Source of the DNA: Allacma fusca
Lineage: Eukaryota; Arthropoda; Collembola; Symphypleona; Sminthuridae
Direction: 5' to 3'
Length of the DNA stretch: 64,000 bases
NCBI GenBank assembly: GCA_947179485.1
Contig: OX359249.1
Coordinates: 50,789,402-50,853,401 of the forward strand
Part shown: in pieces, positions 45,001 through 55,995 of the stretch
How positions within the stretch are numbered: position 1 is the stretch's first letter
Layout: each line of letters starts with the position of its first letter
Position numbers and translations under genes: made by a program
The notes under the pieces: generated by a model
Database searches by the model: none
The model's input: only the letters and a program-made list of their open reading frames with translations
What the model was told of the DNA's origin: nothing

Positions 45001-46747
45001 CCTTGGTAGTTGTGCTGCTGTCTTTAATGATACAATGATGCGGCATATAATATGTTGATGTGGATTCTCTTACTTGATGGGGAGGTACTCGTTCCATATG
45101 CCCAAGTTGAATGTATTCACGGAGGACGTCAACGTACTGTTTACGTAAATCTGGATTGGAGTGAAGCCTCCTCTCAACTTGCAGGAGTCGTCGGATGGCC
45201 ATGTCTCGTGTTGAACCCAAGGGTGGAGATGTCTCCTTAATGGGTAGCCGAACCATGTATCGTCCATTGTCAAGACGTTGAAAGGTACCGTTGTAGTGCT
45301 TTTCACAGGCAGACTCTTTAGAAGTTAGAGTTGGCATTTCGGGAAGGCTCTCAAGCTCCCAAAATTTCTGCATAATGGACTCAAGTTGGCAATTAGCATG
45401 ATGTGTTCGGACAATAGTTGGCTTACTTGAGTTTATCGTTCCCGATACAACCCATCCAAACTGGGTGTCAGTAGCATTAGGCATTCCAGGTAGACCCATC
45501 AGAACCGGTGTTGGTCGTTGGAGGGAGGAAAATAGATCAGCACCGATAAGCAAATCGATGTCTTCTGGTTTATAATAAAATGGACCTGCAAGTTTCAGTC
45601 CCTGGATGTATGTTAGCTTGGCTGGATTGACCATGGAAGAGGGTAACCGACCTGTGACTTGTTTCATGACATAAGCATCAATTGTTGCAGAATATTCATA
45701 AATACGTGATGATACCTGTATCTGAACCATTTGCGTAGATGATCCTACAGTTGTGGAAGAAACCCCCTTAATAGTTAAGTTGATAGATTTAGTAGGCAAT
45801 GCTAATTTCTTCACACACGTCTCGGTTACAAAGCTGGCTTCTGAAGCTGAATCCAAAAGAGCACGAAAAGGCATCCAGTTCCCCTGCTTATCTTGAATGT
45901 TGATAATTGCAGTGGGCAAAAGAACATGGGACGGTAACTGATGACGATAAGTTGTCAGGCTGGAAATTTGCGGAGTTGAGCTGTCAATGTGGACCATTGT
46001 GTGATGTTTCTTCTGGCATTTCTTGCATGTAGATGTTGACGGGCATGTGTTTGTCCTATGACCGCTAACCAAACAATTAAAACACAAATTCTTTGTCTTC
46101 AGAGTATCCCGTCTTTCTGAAACTGACTGCTTGTTAAAGGTTGGGCATTTAAAGGTGAGGTGAGAATCATTACAAACTCGGCATTTTGCATCAATAGATC
46201 CATGATGAGATGAGACTTTCTTGGCATGGTTATGAGAACTGGAATTAGGCTTAGCTTTAATGGTTCCTGACTCGCTAATTGCTCGACATCTTTGGTCCAA
46301 GAATTCGCATAATTCTTCAAAGGTAGGGATGGCAGAGGGTTTAATTGATAATACCCACTGTCGATGAGTTTCGGCATCCAGCTTGTCGGCAATAATAAAG
46401 ATGAGCCAGGAATCCCAATGTTCTACAGGCTGCTTCAAGACCTTCAGGGCTTGGAAGCACTCCTTAGTTGTATCGATAAGCTTCCGTAATACTGATCCAT
46501 CCTCATCCTTCATGATTGGTTGGGTCGTCAATCTACGCAAAATAGCAGTAATAATTTCACGCTTATTATCGAACCTGTGCTTTAGGAGTTTCCAGGCCTC
46601 GTCATAATTGTCATCTGTGGAGGGAAGATGCTTGATCACGTTCTTGGCTTCTTTGGAGAGGCAATTCTGTAGGTACTGCAGCTTCTGGGATGACGACAGA
46701 CTGTCATTGCTGTTGATGGCACAGTTGAAGAGGTCTTGGAAAGACAT
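42035..46747 (-). CDS. BEL/Pao 2 gag C-terminus and pol (knuckles, protease, RT, RNase H, integrase), one in-frame stop
   Basis: A 1571-codon frame read from 46747 to 42035, interrupted once by TGA at 42652-42650. Domains in order: DUF1759 gag region (QYLQNCLSKEAKNVIKHLPS), two zinc knuckles (CRVCNDSHLTFKCP, CFNCLVSGHRTNTCP), aspartic protease with LLDSASEASFV, RT with ITADVRKMYPQFLV and YVDDLMTG, RNase H (FCDASQKAYAAVVYL, RLELCGATL, WTDSTIVLDWL), integrase zinc region, catalytic core with VDFAGPF, YSDCGTNF and HFGGLWESG, and the C-terminal DUF5641-like part (WKLGRILHTHPGPDGLVRVV). The stop lies just before HFNPP, inside the integrase core. In the family this polyprotein supplies all enzymes for cDNA synthesis and insertion. 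Confidence 0.9.
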
Positions 46748-47127
46748 CCAGTCCGTGAGATTCCCATCAAATGAGGAGTAGGAAGATCAGGTAGCTTTAC
46801 CTTTGCCTTGACAGGAACGGGTGTACTGGTTGCCAGGCTGGGTCGTAAAATCTCAAGTTCCTCCAAGAGACTTACATGTCGGTTGTACAGGAAGTCGTAT
46901 TCGGCATCCTGCGTGTCTTCTGCAGCTTGATCCTTGCACAATGGGTAGATTTTGGAATGGTGAGACTCAATGGATTTTGAGCACTGTTCCAACTTCTTGG
47001 ATGTTTCGTCAAAACGAATTTGGGATAACTTAGCCCCATTCTGGGCTGGGAGGTCTTTGTCAATGGTGGTCAACTTGGATTTTATTGCTCGCTGGGTTCG
47101 CACTAGAGAATCGTAAGTGTCAGCCAT
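46748..47127 (-). CDS. BEL/Pao 2 gag N-terminus
   Basis: ATG at 47127 starts MADTYDSLVRTQRAIKSKLT, a helical gag N-terminus, and runs to VKLPDLPTP. About nucleotide 46775 a one-base frame change separates it from the long gag-pol frame, which picks up with FDGNLTDWMSFQD. It could be a mutation; programmed frameshifting is not usual in BEL. Confidence 0.8.
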
Positions 47128-47182
47128 TGTTCACAAATCACAAAACTGGTCGTATTTCCACTAAACAAAGATTCACGGACGT

Positions 47183-47200
47183 ATCCGGTTCGAAGGACCA
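47183..47200 (-). promoter_or_regulatory. Primer-binding site of BEL/Pao 2, tRNA-Tyr type
   Basis: Minus strand TGGTCCTTCGAACCGGAT, 5 nt after the 5' LTR. It is complementary to a tRNA 3' end ...CGAAGGACCA, which matches tRNA-Tyr from memory. Confidence 0.7.
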
Positions 47201-47205
47201 AAAAA

Positions 47206-47972
47206 TGTACGGACGTACGGGTTGTGGTACTAGCAGCCTAAGTGAAATGTGAATGTAAGGATGCTTATGGGCAGATGGTAACAATAATAATAGCAAAGGC
47301 TGATAACACTGTAATTGATCTCTGCAAAAGCTAAGCGAACTAGTGTTTATTTACGTCAATTAAAAGAGTTAAAAAGTCAAAGCAAATAATAAAAAGGTTT
47401 TAAGAATGAGTTGACAAAGATAAAGGCAGAGTCAAGTATTTTGACAAGAGCAAAATCAAGCAGAGTAACAGACTGCTGGGTTCCAAGTGACACAGATTTT
47501 TGGGAGAGTAGTCATATTTATACATTACATAAGATCGCCCATTTCACAGGTAGAAATTCTAGCCTGGAACTTGAGCAACACAAGATAAGCAAATGATTGT
47601 AGTGGGTACAGTGGAAGGACGGCATTCACATAAGAAGACATTGTAATACATACTACCTGCCACACTTCATGCTGACAAGTAAGTTACATGATATGCACAT
47701 AATGGACCTGACCTTAAGTTATCATAACTTTTGACCCATTTGAGTGAACTTAACCAAAGTACACTCTAACAGCATCTACTTACTCCAGGCTACCCGACGG
47801 TAACATAAAAACTCTACGATCTTATGGTAGGAAAGAAGTTACAAGGCAAAATATGGAAATCATGTCCTTTCATACCTTTCCATAGGGAGTACATAATGGT
47901 GGATGACAAAAATAAGAAAACTAAAGTAATTATTGAAATTATGACAGTAATAAAGCAATATACGCCTAAACA
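47206..47972 (-). repeat. 5' LTR of BEL/Pao 2
   Basis: Pairs with 41215-41981. It would hold the promoter of the element on the minus strand. Confidence 0.95.
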
Positions 47973-47977
47973 TCATT

Positions 47978-48122
47978 GGTAGAAGAGATATTTAGTGCAA
48001 GTTTTAGTGTCTTGGATGCAGTTGAATTCACCAAAAGAGAAATTTTATGCTCTGAGTAAGAATGAAGACATCATAAGGCTTAATGAAGATGTATTAGATA
48101 GATTAAATGGTGATTCAAAAAC
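47978..48122 (+). pseudogene. Helitron helicase pseudogene, segment 2
   Basis: Continues segment 1: LVEEIFSASFSV then ALSKNEDIIRLNEDVLDRLN, the conserved Helitron helicase region after the Walker motifs (N-x-D-x2-LN). It ends in DSKT at the 8-bp duplication of the hAT insertion and resumes at 51122. Confidence 0.7.
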
Positions 48123-48238
48123 CAAGGATGGGAAATCCGAAAAATATTAATTCTAATTCGCATTAAAATATTCAAGGCGAAGAATTCCGTTTTAAAATAC
48201 CTACAGCAATACTGAAAAATATGAATTCTAATACGAAT

Positions 48239-48481
48239 TTAAATATCCTCGAGTATTCGTACATTATGAATTCCAATTTGAATATTTATTTGAATACTGC
48301 TAATATACTGAAAGTACAAAGAATTATAATTACGGGAAAAGTTCAGCCTTAGAAACATGATATCATCAATGTTTTGGAAAACTGGTTTCCCCCGCAGGTC
48401 ATTAATTATAATTTTAAGAGCTGAAAAAACACGTTCAACTGATATTTGAACTCCAACATTACTAATTTTCTTTCGACCCAT
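48239..48481 (-). pseudogene. hAT transposase C-terminal (dimerisation) remnant
   Basis: An 80-codon frame with SVERVFSALKIIINDLRGKP and IDDIMFLRLN, the hAT C-terminal dimerisation signature. The catalytic part is absent. The same remnant recurs in the other CAAGGATG copies, so the family moves as an internally deleted form. Confidence 0.7.
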
Positions 48482-49653
48482 TTTTAGTTACCTATACAAA
48501 TTTTAGTATCAACGATTTAAATTACTTGAGTAATTAACTTGTAGGACAAACAATAGTTTTGAGCACAACCGTTAAAAGCCACTGACAAGTGCTATTTATT
48601 CTACTCTATTTTACGTAGAATGCGGAAGCATGTTCATTTCGGACGAAGAAAACGTTCGCCAATGCTCTTTGATTACCTTTACGTTGTAAGTAACAAATTG
48701 CGGCAATTTTAAATTTATATTTAAGCATGTACACCATTGAAAACAATACTTTATTTTAATCGGAATTCAGTAAAAAATATTTGAATGCCAATTCCGATTC
48801 CAAAAATATTTTTGAATTCGATTTTGAATTAAAATACTTCCTGGGAATTATTTGGAATTCCAATATGAATTAAAATCCTCAAATTTTCGAATATAATTCC
48901 GATTCGGATAGCGATTAGGGTTCCCAGACGTCCCGGAATGACACTCCTTGTCCCGTGTCCCGGAAGATTGTATTCCGGGACACGTAAATGTCCCGGAAGT
49001 GTCAAGTTCAAAAAGTTATGAAAATTATGAGTTAATAAGAAAAATAAAATATTTCTTTCTACAGAATTCAAACGAGAGCATCATCTACATAAAACTAATA
49101 AAACCATGAAAATACGATTACAAACGTAATAAAATCGTTTAAGCAGCAGGAAATCGTTTGCGTTTTCTTCTTATATTGCAGTAGCTGATTTTGCTTTTGC
49201 CGACAAAATATAATGAGTTTTGTAAACAATAATTAATTTAAATATAATTTATTTGTATTAAATTAGTCATAATTACATTCTAACGTATTGTTGTTATACT
49301 ATAATACATTGGTTTTTCCGTGCCTCATTGATGGTCATTGCGCGTTCTAGTTCTCGTGAAAGAAGTGTTGAAGAATGTGAAGGAAATGCATGCAGTCTTT
49401 TGGTTTAATATGTTATTGATTAATCACAAAGTTCTTTCAAAATTAATTAACAATTAAATAATGCAGTTTTGAACAGTTCACAGTTGTACATAATCATTTT
49501 TAATGTGTTTTTATAAAATGAAATCTAAACTCTTTTTTTTTTAATAATTTAAAACTGGATTACGTGATACCATAATAGAAACAAACTGTTTCCACAAAAG
49601 GCTTAATTCTGGTGACCACTAACAGTTGATACTTAAGACCAGAAACCTTGTTA

Positions 49654-49700
49654 GCTGCAGACACCGGTGTTTCGTCCTATTTGGGACTCGTCAGTACAGC
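49654..49700 (-). ncRNA. Type I hammerhead ribozyme motif, copy 1
   Basis: The minus strand has all conserved core parts in order: stem I 5' strand GCTGTA, core CTGACGA, stem II GTCC/GGAC with loop CAAATA, core GAAA, a 3-bp stem III ACA/TGT capped by CCGG, cleavage site GTC, then TGCAGC closing stem I (one G-U pair). Cleavage would fall between 49660 and 49659. Very short stem III is typical of animal retroelement hammerheads. Confidence 0.85.
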
Positions 49701-50073
49701 GCAAACAGAAAAAAATGACTAGCGACTGACTTCGTGAACCGTCAGTGGCAGAATGAAGATTGACGTAGAAAATAAAAATATTCTTTCTCAACTTTAATTG
49801 CTGCTCGAAATAATTCAATGTTTGATTTTTGGAAAAGAGATGGTTACATCTCAATATCCATGGTGCTCAACGGAGCAGCTATTTACAAAACTTGAATTCC
49901 GACCAGTACGGATTGATTATAAAGAGGCAAAGAGTTTTTCATATCACGAATTTGATAATTTTAATCATTTAAAACTGGATTACGTGATACCATGATAGAA
50001 ACAAACTGTTTCCACAAAAGGCTTAATTCTGGCGACCACTAACAGTTGATACTTAAGACCAGAAACCTTGTTA

Positions 50074-50120
50074 GCTGCAGACACCGGTGTTTCGTCCTAT
50101 TTGGGACTCGTCAGTACAGC
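50074..50120 (-). ncRNA. Type I hammerhead ribozyme motif, copy 2
   Basis: Identical over the 47-nt motif to copy 1 and exactly 420 nt away. A transcript through both would release a 420-nt unit. Confidence 0.85.
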
Positions 50121-50239
50121 GAAAACAGAAAAAAATGACTAGCGACTGACTTCGTGAACCGTCAGTGGCAGAATGAAAATTGACGTAGAAAATAAAAATA
50201 TTCTTTCTCAACTTCAATTGCTGCTCTTTTTATTTAGCT

Positions 50240-50935
50240 GATTTGAATAAAACTCCACCGACGAGATCATTGAAAAGGTCTACGTTTTACCACTTTAAAT
50301 GGGAAGAGGATGACAATACCGAAAATTGGTAACGTCAAAATGGCAAAGATGAACATATTGCCAAGTGTTCAGAGTGTAAAACGACTTTCGCTGTAAAGTA
50401 TGAAGGATTTGGTTCTGTTAAATCTCACAGGGAAAGTTCCAAACATAAAAACCTAGTGAACGGAGCTGCTGAAACTAAAAAAGCTTTGTTTCTTTCAAAC
50501 CGAAAAATCTGGAGAAGATTTGAGTTATTTAAAAGTTGCAAGCATTTATCTTTATGTTCAGCACAATCACAGTTACAATAGTCTGGATTGGCTGCACCGA
50601 CTGGGGTTTGGACCGACCAATCAAAGGAATTCTCAGTATCCATGGCTTATTTACTAAATCTTGCCGGTGAACTCGGTATTAAAATAAATGAGGACAAGCT
50701 GTACAATAAATTTTGCTTACTTCGTCAAAGTTATGAGTTTTTGGCTGTGACTACATGGGTCGGTGGAAACTGGTTTTTGCAAGAGTTTTTAAAAAAAGAA
50801 CAATGTCCTGAACCATTCAAGCTTGTATCGTTCGTACTGTCAATTACTGGGGGGGTTTCAGCCTAATGAAGAAAGTTTGGACAGCAGAGAGAAACTTAAT
50901 GTCAACGGAACTTGTGAAGTCAGGTTTAATATGCC
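50240..50935 (+). pseudogene. BED-finger hAT-like transposase remnant
   Basis: The plus strand reads FKWEEDDNTENW, then CSECKTTFAVKYEGFGSVKS and HRESSKHK, a BED zinc finger (C-x2-C ... H-x4-H). Another frame has LAGELGIKINEDKLYNKFCL and WVGGNWFLQEF, and a third keeps a C-terminal hAT-like WxAERNLMSTELVKSGL segment. At least three frames are involved and the catalytic core is missing. Confidence 0.6.
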
Positions 50936-51121
50936 CCTTTCATGTTGCGATTTTTTTCTTTTTTGAACGAACAAGAAAACAAGAAAATGTTATTAGATTC
51001 CAAAAAGCCTGAAAAATACAATTAGGAATAATGTATACATAAAATTTTAAAAAATATTTTGTCCCGGAATGACGTTTCAAAACAGTGGGAACCCTAATAC
51101 CGATTCCGATTCCCATCCTTG

Positions 51122-51232
51122 CCAAAAACATACTGTAATATTGAGAGTTTGGTATCAGATGATGTACAAGAACAATTGAACTTTCCCCAGGAGTTTCGGC
51201 ATTCACTTACGCCGACAGGAATGCCTCCACAT
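51122..51232 (+). pseudogene. Helitron helicase pseudogene, segment 3
   Basis: Continues from segment 2: TYCN-like start, IESLVSDDVQEQLNFPQEFR, then HSLTPTGMPPH, the conserved Helitron helicase segment. Sequence similarity stops at about 51232. Confidence 0.75.
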
Positions 51233-51371
51233 CAGTGATGGGTAACGTTATTATCGATAAAATCCTAGTATCGTTTAATGAGATATAACATATTTCACTT
51301 GATTAACAAAAACTAAGCGCAAACCCAAACCACTGGACAGCAAATTACATAAACCGAATCACAACAACGTT
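51233..51371. other. Short non-coding segment
   Basis: Starts CAGTGATGGGTAACG, which looks like a hAT end, but no matching partner with a target duplication was found. It ends in the target duplication of the non-LTR element. Confidence 0.4.
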
Positions 51372-51384
51372 ATTATCCGTTGTT

Positions 51385-52109
51385 CAATATATAAGAAGGG
51401 CGACAAAAACTCACCTTGTAACTACAAACCAATTTCTTTAGCCAACACAATAGTAAAGCTATTTACGATGCTCCTGTCAAAGCGACTGCACACATGGATC
51501 GAAAAACATAAGGCGTTATCAGAATCCCAAGCAGCATACAGAAAGCATAGAAGGTGTTCAGACCACTTGTTTGTATTAAACACTAATACAGAATGCGCTG
51601 GCAAACCAGAAGAAGTTGTACTGCTTATTCGTAGACCTGTCAAAGGCATTTGATTCCATTAAGAGGAAACGTCTATGGGATAGGTTAGAAACGCTGGGAG
51701 TACCTGCCTACATTCTTCTGAAGATACAAGAAATATACAGTCAAGCAAAGGCAAAAATCCAAACATCAGGGGGATATACAAATTTCATGGACGTACTTAA
51801 TGGAGTACTGCAGGGGGAACACTGAATCCGACGTTATTCTCTATATATATTGATGAAATCACAGAATTGCTTGTCCAATCCAAAGTACGAGGTGCGAAAC
51901 TGCTTACCACTGAAGTTACTATCCTACTTTACGCGGACGACATCGTATTAACAGCAGACTCCCCCGCAGACCTCCAAACCCAGATCGGAATTCTCAGCAG
52001 ATTCTTCAGCAGAAACGATCTCAACATAAATTTGGAAAAAACTAAGGTGGTAATTTTTGGAAAAGGACCAGTACCAACAAAGAAAAACAAAGTTATGGCA
52101 ATGGAATTC
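51385..52109 (+). pseudogene. Non-LTR reverse transcriptase, first part
   Basis: The plus strand reads CNYKPISLANTIVKLFTMLL, SQAAYRKHRRCSDHLFVLNT, FVDLSKAFDSIKRKRLW, then after a frame change ITELLVQSKVRGAKLL and the catalytic box LLYADDIVL, followed by FGKGPVP. Frame changes near 51640 and 51825 make it defective. The 5' endonuclease is missing through 5' truncation. It breaks at ATGGAATTC, the 9-bp target of the inserted element. Confidence 0.8.
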
Positions 52110-52293
52110 ACTAGGACGTAAAGACAGCTCCTAGTTGCTCGAGTGGTAGCTCGGACTTAGAAAATTTTTGCTCTCCTCTGCTCTGTACTCTGCCTGCTTT
52201 TTACATTGCAAGTTGCTCCTCACAATGTTGCTTGCTTTACTCTATGGTACTCCATCCATCTCTCACAGATTATGTAGACACTATACAAACTTG
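52110..52293. repeat. Left terminal inverted repeat, 184 bp
   Basis: Reverse complement of 57730-57913; no difference noticed. Confidence 0.9.
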
Positions 52294-53376
52294 AACCTCC
52301 AAATGCAACTTCCACACTTACTTACACACCTTACCTTTGGGTCCGTACAAATATAACATAATTCATGTGGATCGTAAAACATGGAATTTTATTATTATTC
52401 CTCCCCTTCTTATGGCATGTATGAGCAATAACAATAATTGAGTAGAGGTAGTCAATCCAGACAACAACAACTACAAATTCTTCAAAGTTAATTACATTAT
52501 GAATCTTTTAAATGCAAGGACGTTCTTGGTTTAAATTATACTGAGGATAATAATTATTATTATTGCATGTTAAATGCTAAGTATTATTTACTCAATGAAT
52601 TACTGGGAGCTTTTTTTTAATCAGAAAATCCAAGAAACTGTTGACTGGAATTGTTATTCACTGTGTGTAAAAATATATGCATGTTATCACACTATAAGCA
52701 CTGGTGTGGCTCTATGTGGCTTTTGAGTTTGCAGTAACAAAAAAAATATATAAGGATGAGGTCCCGAAATGCCAGGAAGGAAGCAGCGTTTGTGTGTGTA
52801 GAAAAACCTCCACAATTAAATTATAACTTTGGATAAATCATCCATCAACACATGTCAGACATATAATGAATTAAAATAAAATGTTGAAACGCGTCCAAGA
52901 ATCAAAGAGTCCATAGTTCATTCAAATATTTTGCGACAAAGTCTAATAATTGTAGTAACGTTGTCCAGCATAATGCATATTAACAAGGACAATATCAAAG
53001 CAAGGCTGGCTAACCAATATTTTATAAGCTTAAATAGTTTGACAGTTTTAAACGTACCATGTAGCATTTATTTATCGCAACACTTAATTATTTAAAAACA
53101 CTACTATTAATAATTAATCACACAAGATTTAATTGATATAAAGGTACGATATTTTTTGGGAATCTAGTACCTCCGGGAATTAATAGGGAATTAAAGTATT
53201 TGAATGATATTGAAATTTATAGAAATGTTTTGAATACATTGGATTGGAATTTTGACGTTTATGAAACAAATACATTTGAATTGACAATAAAACCCTTTAG
53301 GATTAATTTTAATCGTGATTGTTTCCTTATTTTTCGAATATTCCAGCTTTGCAAAATGGGAAGATATAATAATATG

Positions 53377-54283
53377 TAGGGAATGTCGATTGAAAATGCC
53401 CTTGCATATATGCCTGCCAAGCTGAATACGCCCAATATGCCCGCCAACGTGCCATATTTTTGGGCATATTGGCACATTGGGAAAATGCCCTGAATTTGGG
53501 CATTTTGGGCATATTCGACATTTTAGGCATTTTCAGCCGGGAATATTCTGCATTTCTGTCATAAATTTATAATAATAAATCATTAATGACATCATAAATA
53601 ATAAATGTCACTATTAAAATGAAATCCTATTAAAGGCGTACATGGCAATTTTGTTTAAATGTATTATATTTCAAAAGATACTCGCTGTGTATCATACAGA
53701 CAATTTATATTGAATTATTGACGAATACAATTTTGTTGGATTTTGTATAAAAATAATGAGAAGACTAAAAGTGATAAATACGTCATCAACAAATCCTCCC
53801 CATCAGAGCTTTGATTTGTATAACTTTCATCCACCTCCAGCGTAAATAAAACTTCTCAAATTTTATGACCAGTGCTTCGAGGTTGGCATAGTTTATTACA
53901 TTCCAAAATGTGAGTTTTGTCCAGTAGTAACAATGGTTGATGGTTAGACGTTTAAAAACTACAACTCCTACAATTGTATACTGACCAGATTTATTTACCT
54001 GTGCTAAAACCGTCGAGTAATAGTTTTGTTATACCGATTGAGCGGGGTAGTTTGCGGTAGTAGCAAGTGGAAGTAGTAGCAGGGACCAATAATGTCTGGA
54101 AAAGGTAATCGACCCGAAAATTTGAACTGAATATGCCCAGGAATGAAAATGCCGAAAATGTCCGTGCCGAATATGCCCAAAATCAACGTATTTGCCCAAA
54201 GTTGAAAATGCCCAAAATGCCCTGGCATTTTGGGCAGGCATGATGCCCAATATGCCATGGCATTTTCAAATCGACAATCCCTA
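53377..54283. mobile_element. hAT-like MITE rich in GGGCATTTT motifs
   Basis: Ends TAGGGAATGTCGATTGAAAA and (reverse complement) TAGGGATTGTCGATTTGAAA, flanked by perfect 8-bp ATAATATG (53369-53376, 54284-54291). Both subterminal blocks are made of GGGCATTTTGGGCATATT-type motifs. The duplicate is at 55996-56920. Frames such as MPKMSNMPKMPK arise from this repeat and are not genes. Confidence 0.8.
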
Positions 54284-54354
54284 ATAATATGTAGGAGAAC
54301 ATTTATTTTACCGTTGCCCACACTGTAGACTAGAATAAAATCTTAGAGGCATTT

Positions 54355-54958
54355 TTTGTAAAAAAATATTCAAGGCGAAGAATTCGGATTTAAAATACCT
54401 ATATCAATACTGAAAAATATTAATTCTAATACGGATTTAAATATCCTCGAGCAATAGTTCATTATGAATTCCGATATGAATATTTATTTGAATACTCCTA
54501 GTATACTGAAAATACAAAGAATTGAATTACTTAAAAAGTTCAACCTTAGAAACTAGATATCATCAATGTTTTGGGAAGCTAGTTTCCCCCGCAGGTCATT
54601 AAGTAAAATTTTAAGAGCTGAAAAAGCACGTTCAACTGATATTTGAACTCTAACATTACTAATTTTCTTTCGGCCCATTTTTAGTTCGCCAATGCTCTTT
54701 GATTAACTTTAAGTTGTAACTAAAACATTGCGACAATTTTAAATTTATATTTAAGTATGTACACTTGATGAAATACACCATTAAAAACAATACTTTATTT
54801 TAATCGGAATTCAGTAAAAAATATTTGAATGCCAATTCCGATTCCAAAAATGTTTTTGAATGCGATTTTGAATTAAAATACTTCCTGGGAATTATTTGGA
54901 ATTCCAATATGAATTAAAATCCTCAAATTTTCAAATCTAATTCCGATTCACATCCTTG
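54355..54958. mobile_element. CAAGGATG-family hAT fragment, left end missing
   Basis: Matches 48165-48910 from AATATTCAAGGCGAAGAATT to the right end CATCCTTG. The left TIR is absent. The duplicate is at 56995-57597, where a hAT dimerisation trace (SVERAFSALKILLNDLRGKL) is open on the minus strand. Confidence 0.75.
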
Positions 54959-55245
54959 TTTATGAGTTGAGTATACTTTGATTGATATGTACTAAAATGC
55001 AACTGCAAGGGTTAGCTGAGTCCTTGAAGTCGTATTTAGGACCATAAATATTTAAGTACACAACCGTAGCAAGTACTGAGGGTACATAGGTGCAAGTTTG
55101 TATAGTGTCTACATAATCTGTGAGAGATGGATGGAGTACCATAGAGTAAAGCAAGCAACATTGTGAGGAGCAACTTGCAATGTAAAAAGCAGGCAGAGTA
55201 CAGAGCAGAGGAGAGCAAAAATTTTCTAAGTCCGAGCTACCACTC

Positions 55246-55445
55246 NNNNNNNNNNNNNNNNNNNNNNNNNNNNNNNNNNNNNNNNNNNNNNNNNNNNNNN
55301 NNNNNNNNNNNNNNNNNNNNNNNNNNNNNNNNNNNNNNNNNNNNNNNNNNNNNNNNNNNNNNNNNNNNNNNNNNNNNNNNNNNNNNNNNNNNNNNNNNNN
55401 NNNNNNNNNNNNNNNNNNNNNNNNNNNNNNNNNNNNNNNNNNNNN
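55246..55445. other. Assembly gap (200 N)
   Basis: Exactly 200 undetermined bases, a placeholder length. Near-identical sequence on either side suggests overlapping contig ends that were not merged. Confidence 0.95.
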
Positions 55446-55995
55446 TTGGATAAATCATCCATCAACACATGTCAGACATATAATAAATTAAAATAAAATG
55501 TTGAAACGCGTCCAAGAATCAAAGAGTCCATAGTTCATTCAAATATTTTGCGACAAAGTCTAATAATTGTAGTAACGTTGTCCAGCATAATGCATATTAA
55601 CAAGGACAATATCAAAGCAAGGCTGGCTAACCAATATTTTATAAGCTTAAATAGTTTGACAGTTTTAAACGTACCATGTAGCATTTATTTATCGCAACAC
55701 TTAATTATTTAAAAACACTTTACTATTAATAATTAATCACACAAGATTTAATTGATATAAAGGTACGATATTTTTTGGGAATCTAGTACCTCCGGGAATT
55801 AATAGGGAATTAAAGTATTTGAATGATATTGAAATTTATAGAAATGTTTTGAATACATTGGATTGGAATTTTGACGTTTATGAAACAAATACATTTGAAT
55901 TGACAATAAAACCCTTTAGGATTAATTTTAATCGTGATTGTTTCCTTATTTTTCGAATATTCCAGCTTTGCAAAATGGGAAGATATAATAATATG

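Larger units (their letters stand above)
41215..47972 (-). mobile_element. BEL/Pao retrotransposon 2, complete and young
   Basis: Two 767-bp LTRs (41215-41981, 47206-47972) that I find to differ at one base (near 41809), flanked by the 5-bp duplication TCATT (41210-41214, 47973-47977). It has a tRNA-type primer site, gag and a nearly continuous pol. Near-identical LTRs mean recent insertion. It landed in the Helitron helicase pseudogene. Confidence 0.95.
49541..50226. repeat. 1.6-copy tandem repeat, 420-bp period, with hammerhead motifs
   Basis: 49541-49806 and 49961-50226 are near-identical 266-bp direct repeats separated by 154 bp, so the period is exactly 420 bp. This partial-tandem form (repeat, spacer, repeat) is how Penelope-type pseudo-LTRs and retrozymes are laid out. 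No open frame of note. It is inserted inside the nested hAT. Confidence 0.85.
48916..51096. mobile_element. Second hAT element, nested (TIR TAGGGTTCCCA)
   Basis: Ends TAGGGTTCCCA on both sides (inverted), flanked by ATAGCGAT (48908-48915) and ATACCGAT (51097-51104). Subterminal GTCCCGGAATGAC is also shared in inverted form. It carries a BED-finger transposase remnant and the hammerhead-bearing repeat. Confidence 0.8.
48123..51121. mobile_element. hAT element (CAAGGATG family) inserted in the Helitron
   Basis: Ends CAAGGATGGGAAATCCG and (reverse complement) CAAGGATGGGAATCGGAATC, flanked by TCAAAAAC (48115-48122) and CCAAAAAC (51122-51129). Without the nested element at 48916-51096 it would be about 0.8 kb, like the copy at 21515-22360. 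Confidence 0.85.
52829..55245. repeat. First copy of the sequence duplicated across the gap
   Basis: Nearly identical to 55446-57882, including the nested MITE and hAT fragment and a partial right TIR that stops at the N run. Confidence 0.9.

Noticed and set aside
46748-47127. Programmed frameshift between gag and pol of BEL/Pao 2
   Set aside because: The family normally uses one continuous frame; no slippery sequence or structure is evident at about 46775, so a simple indel is likelier.
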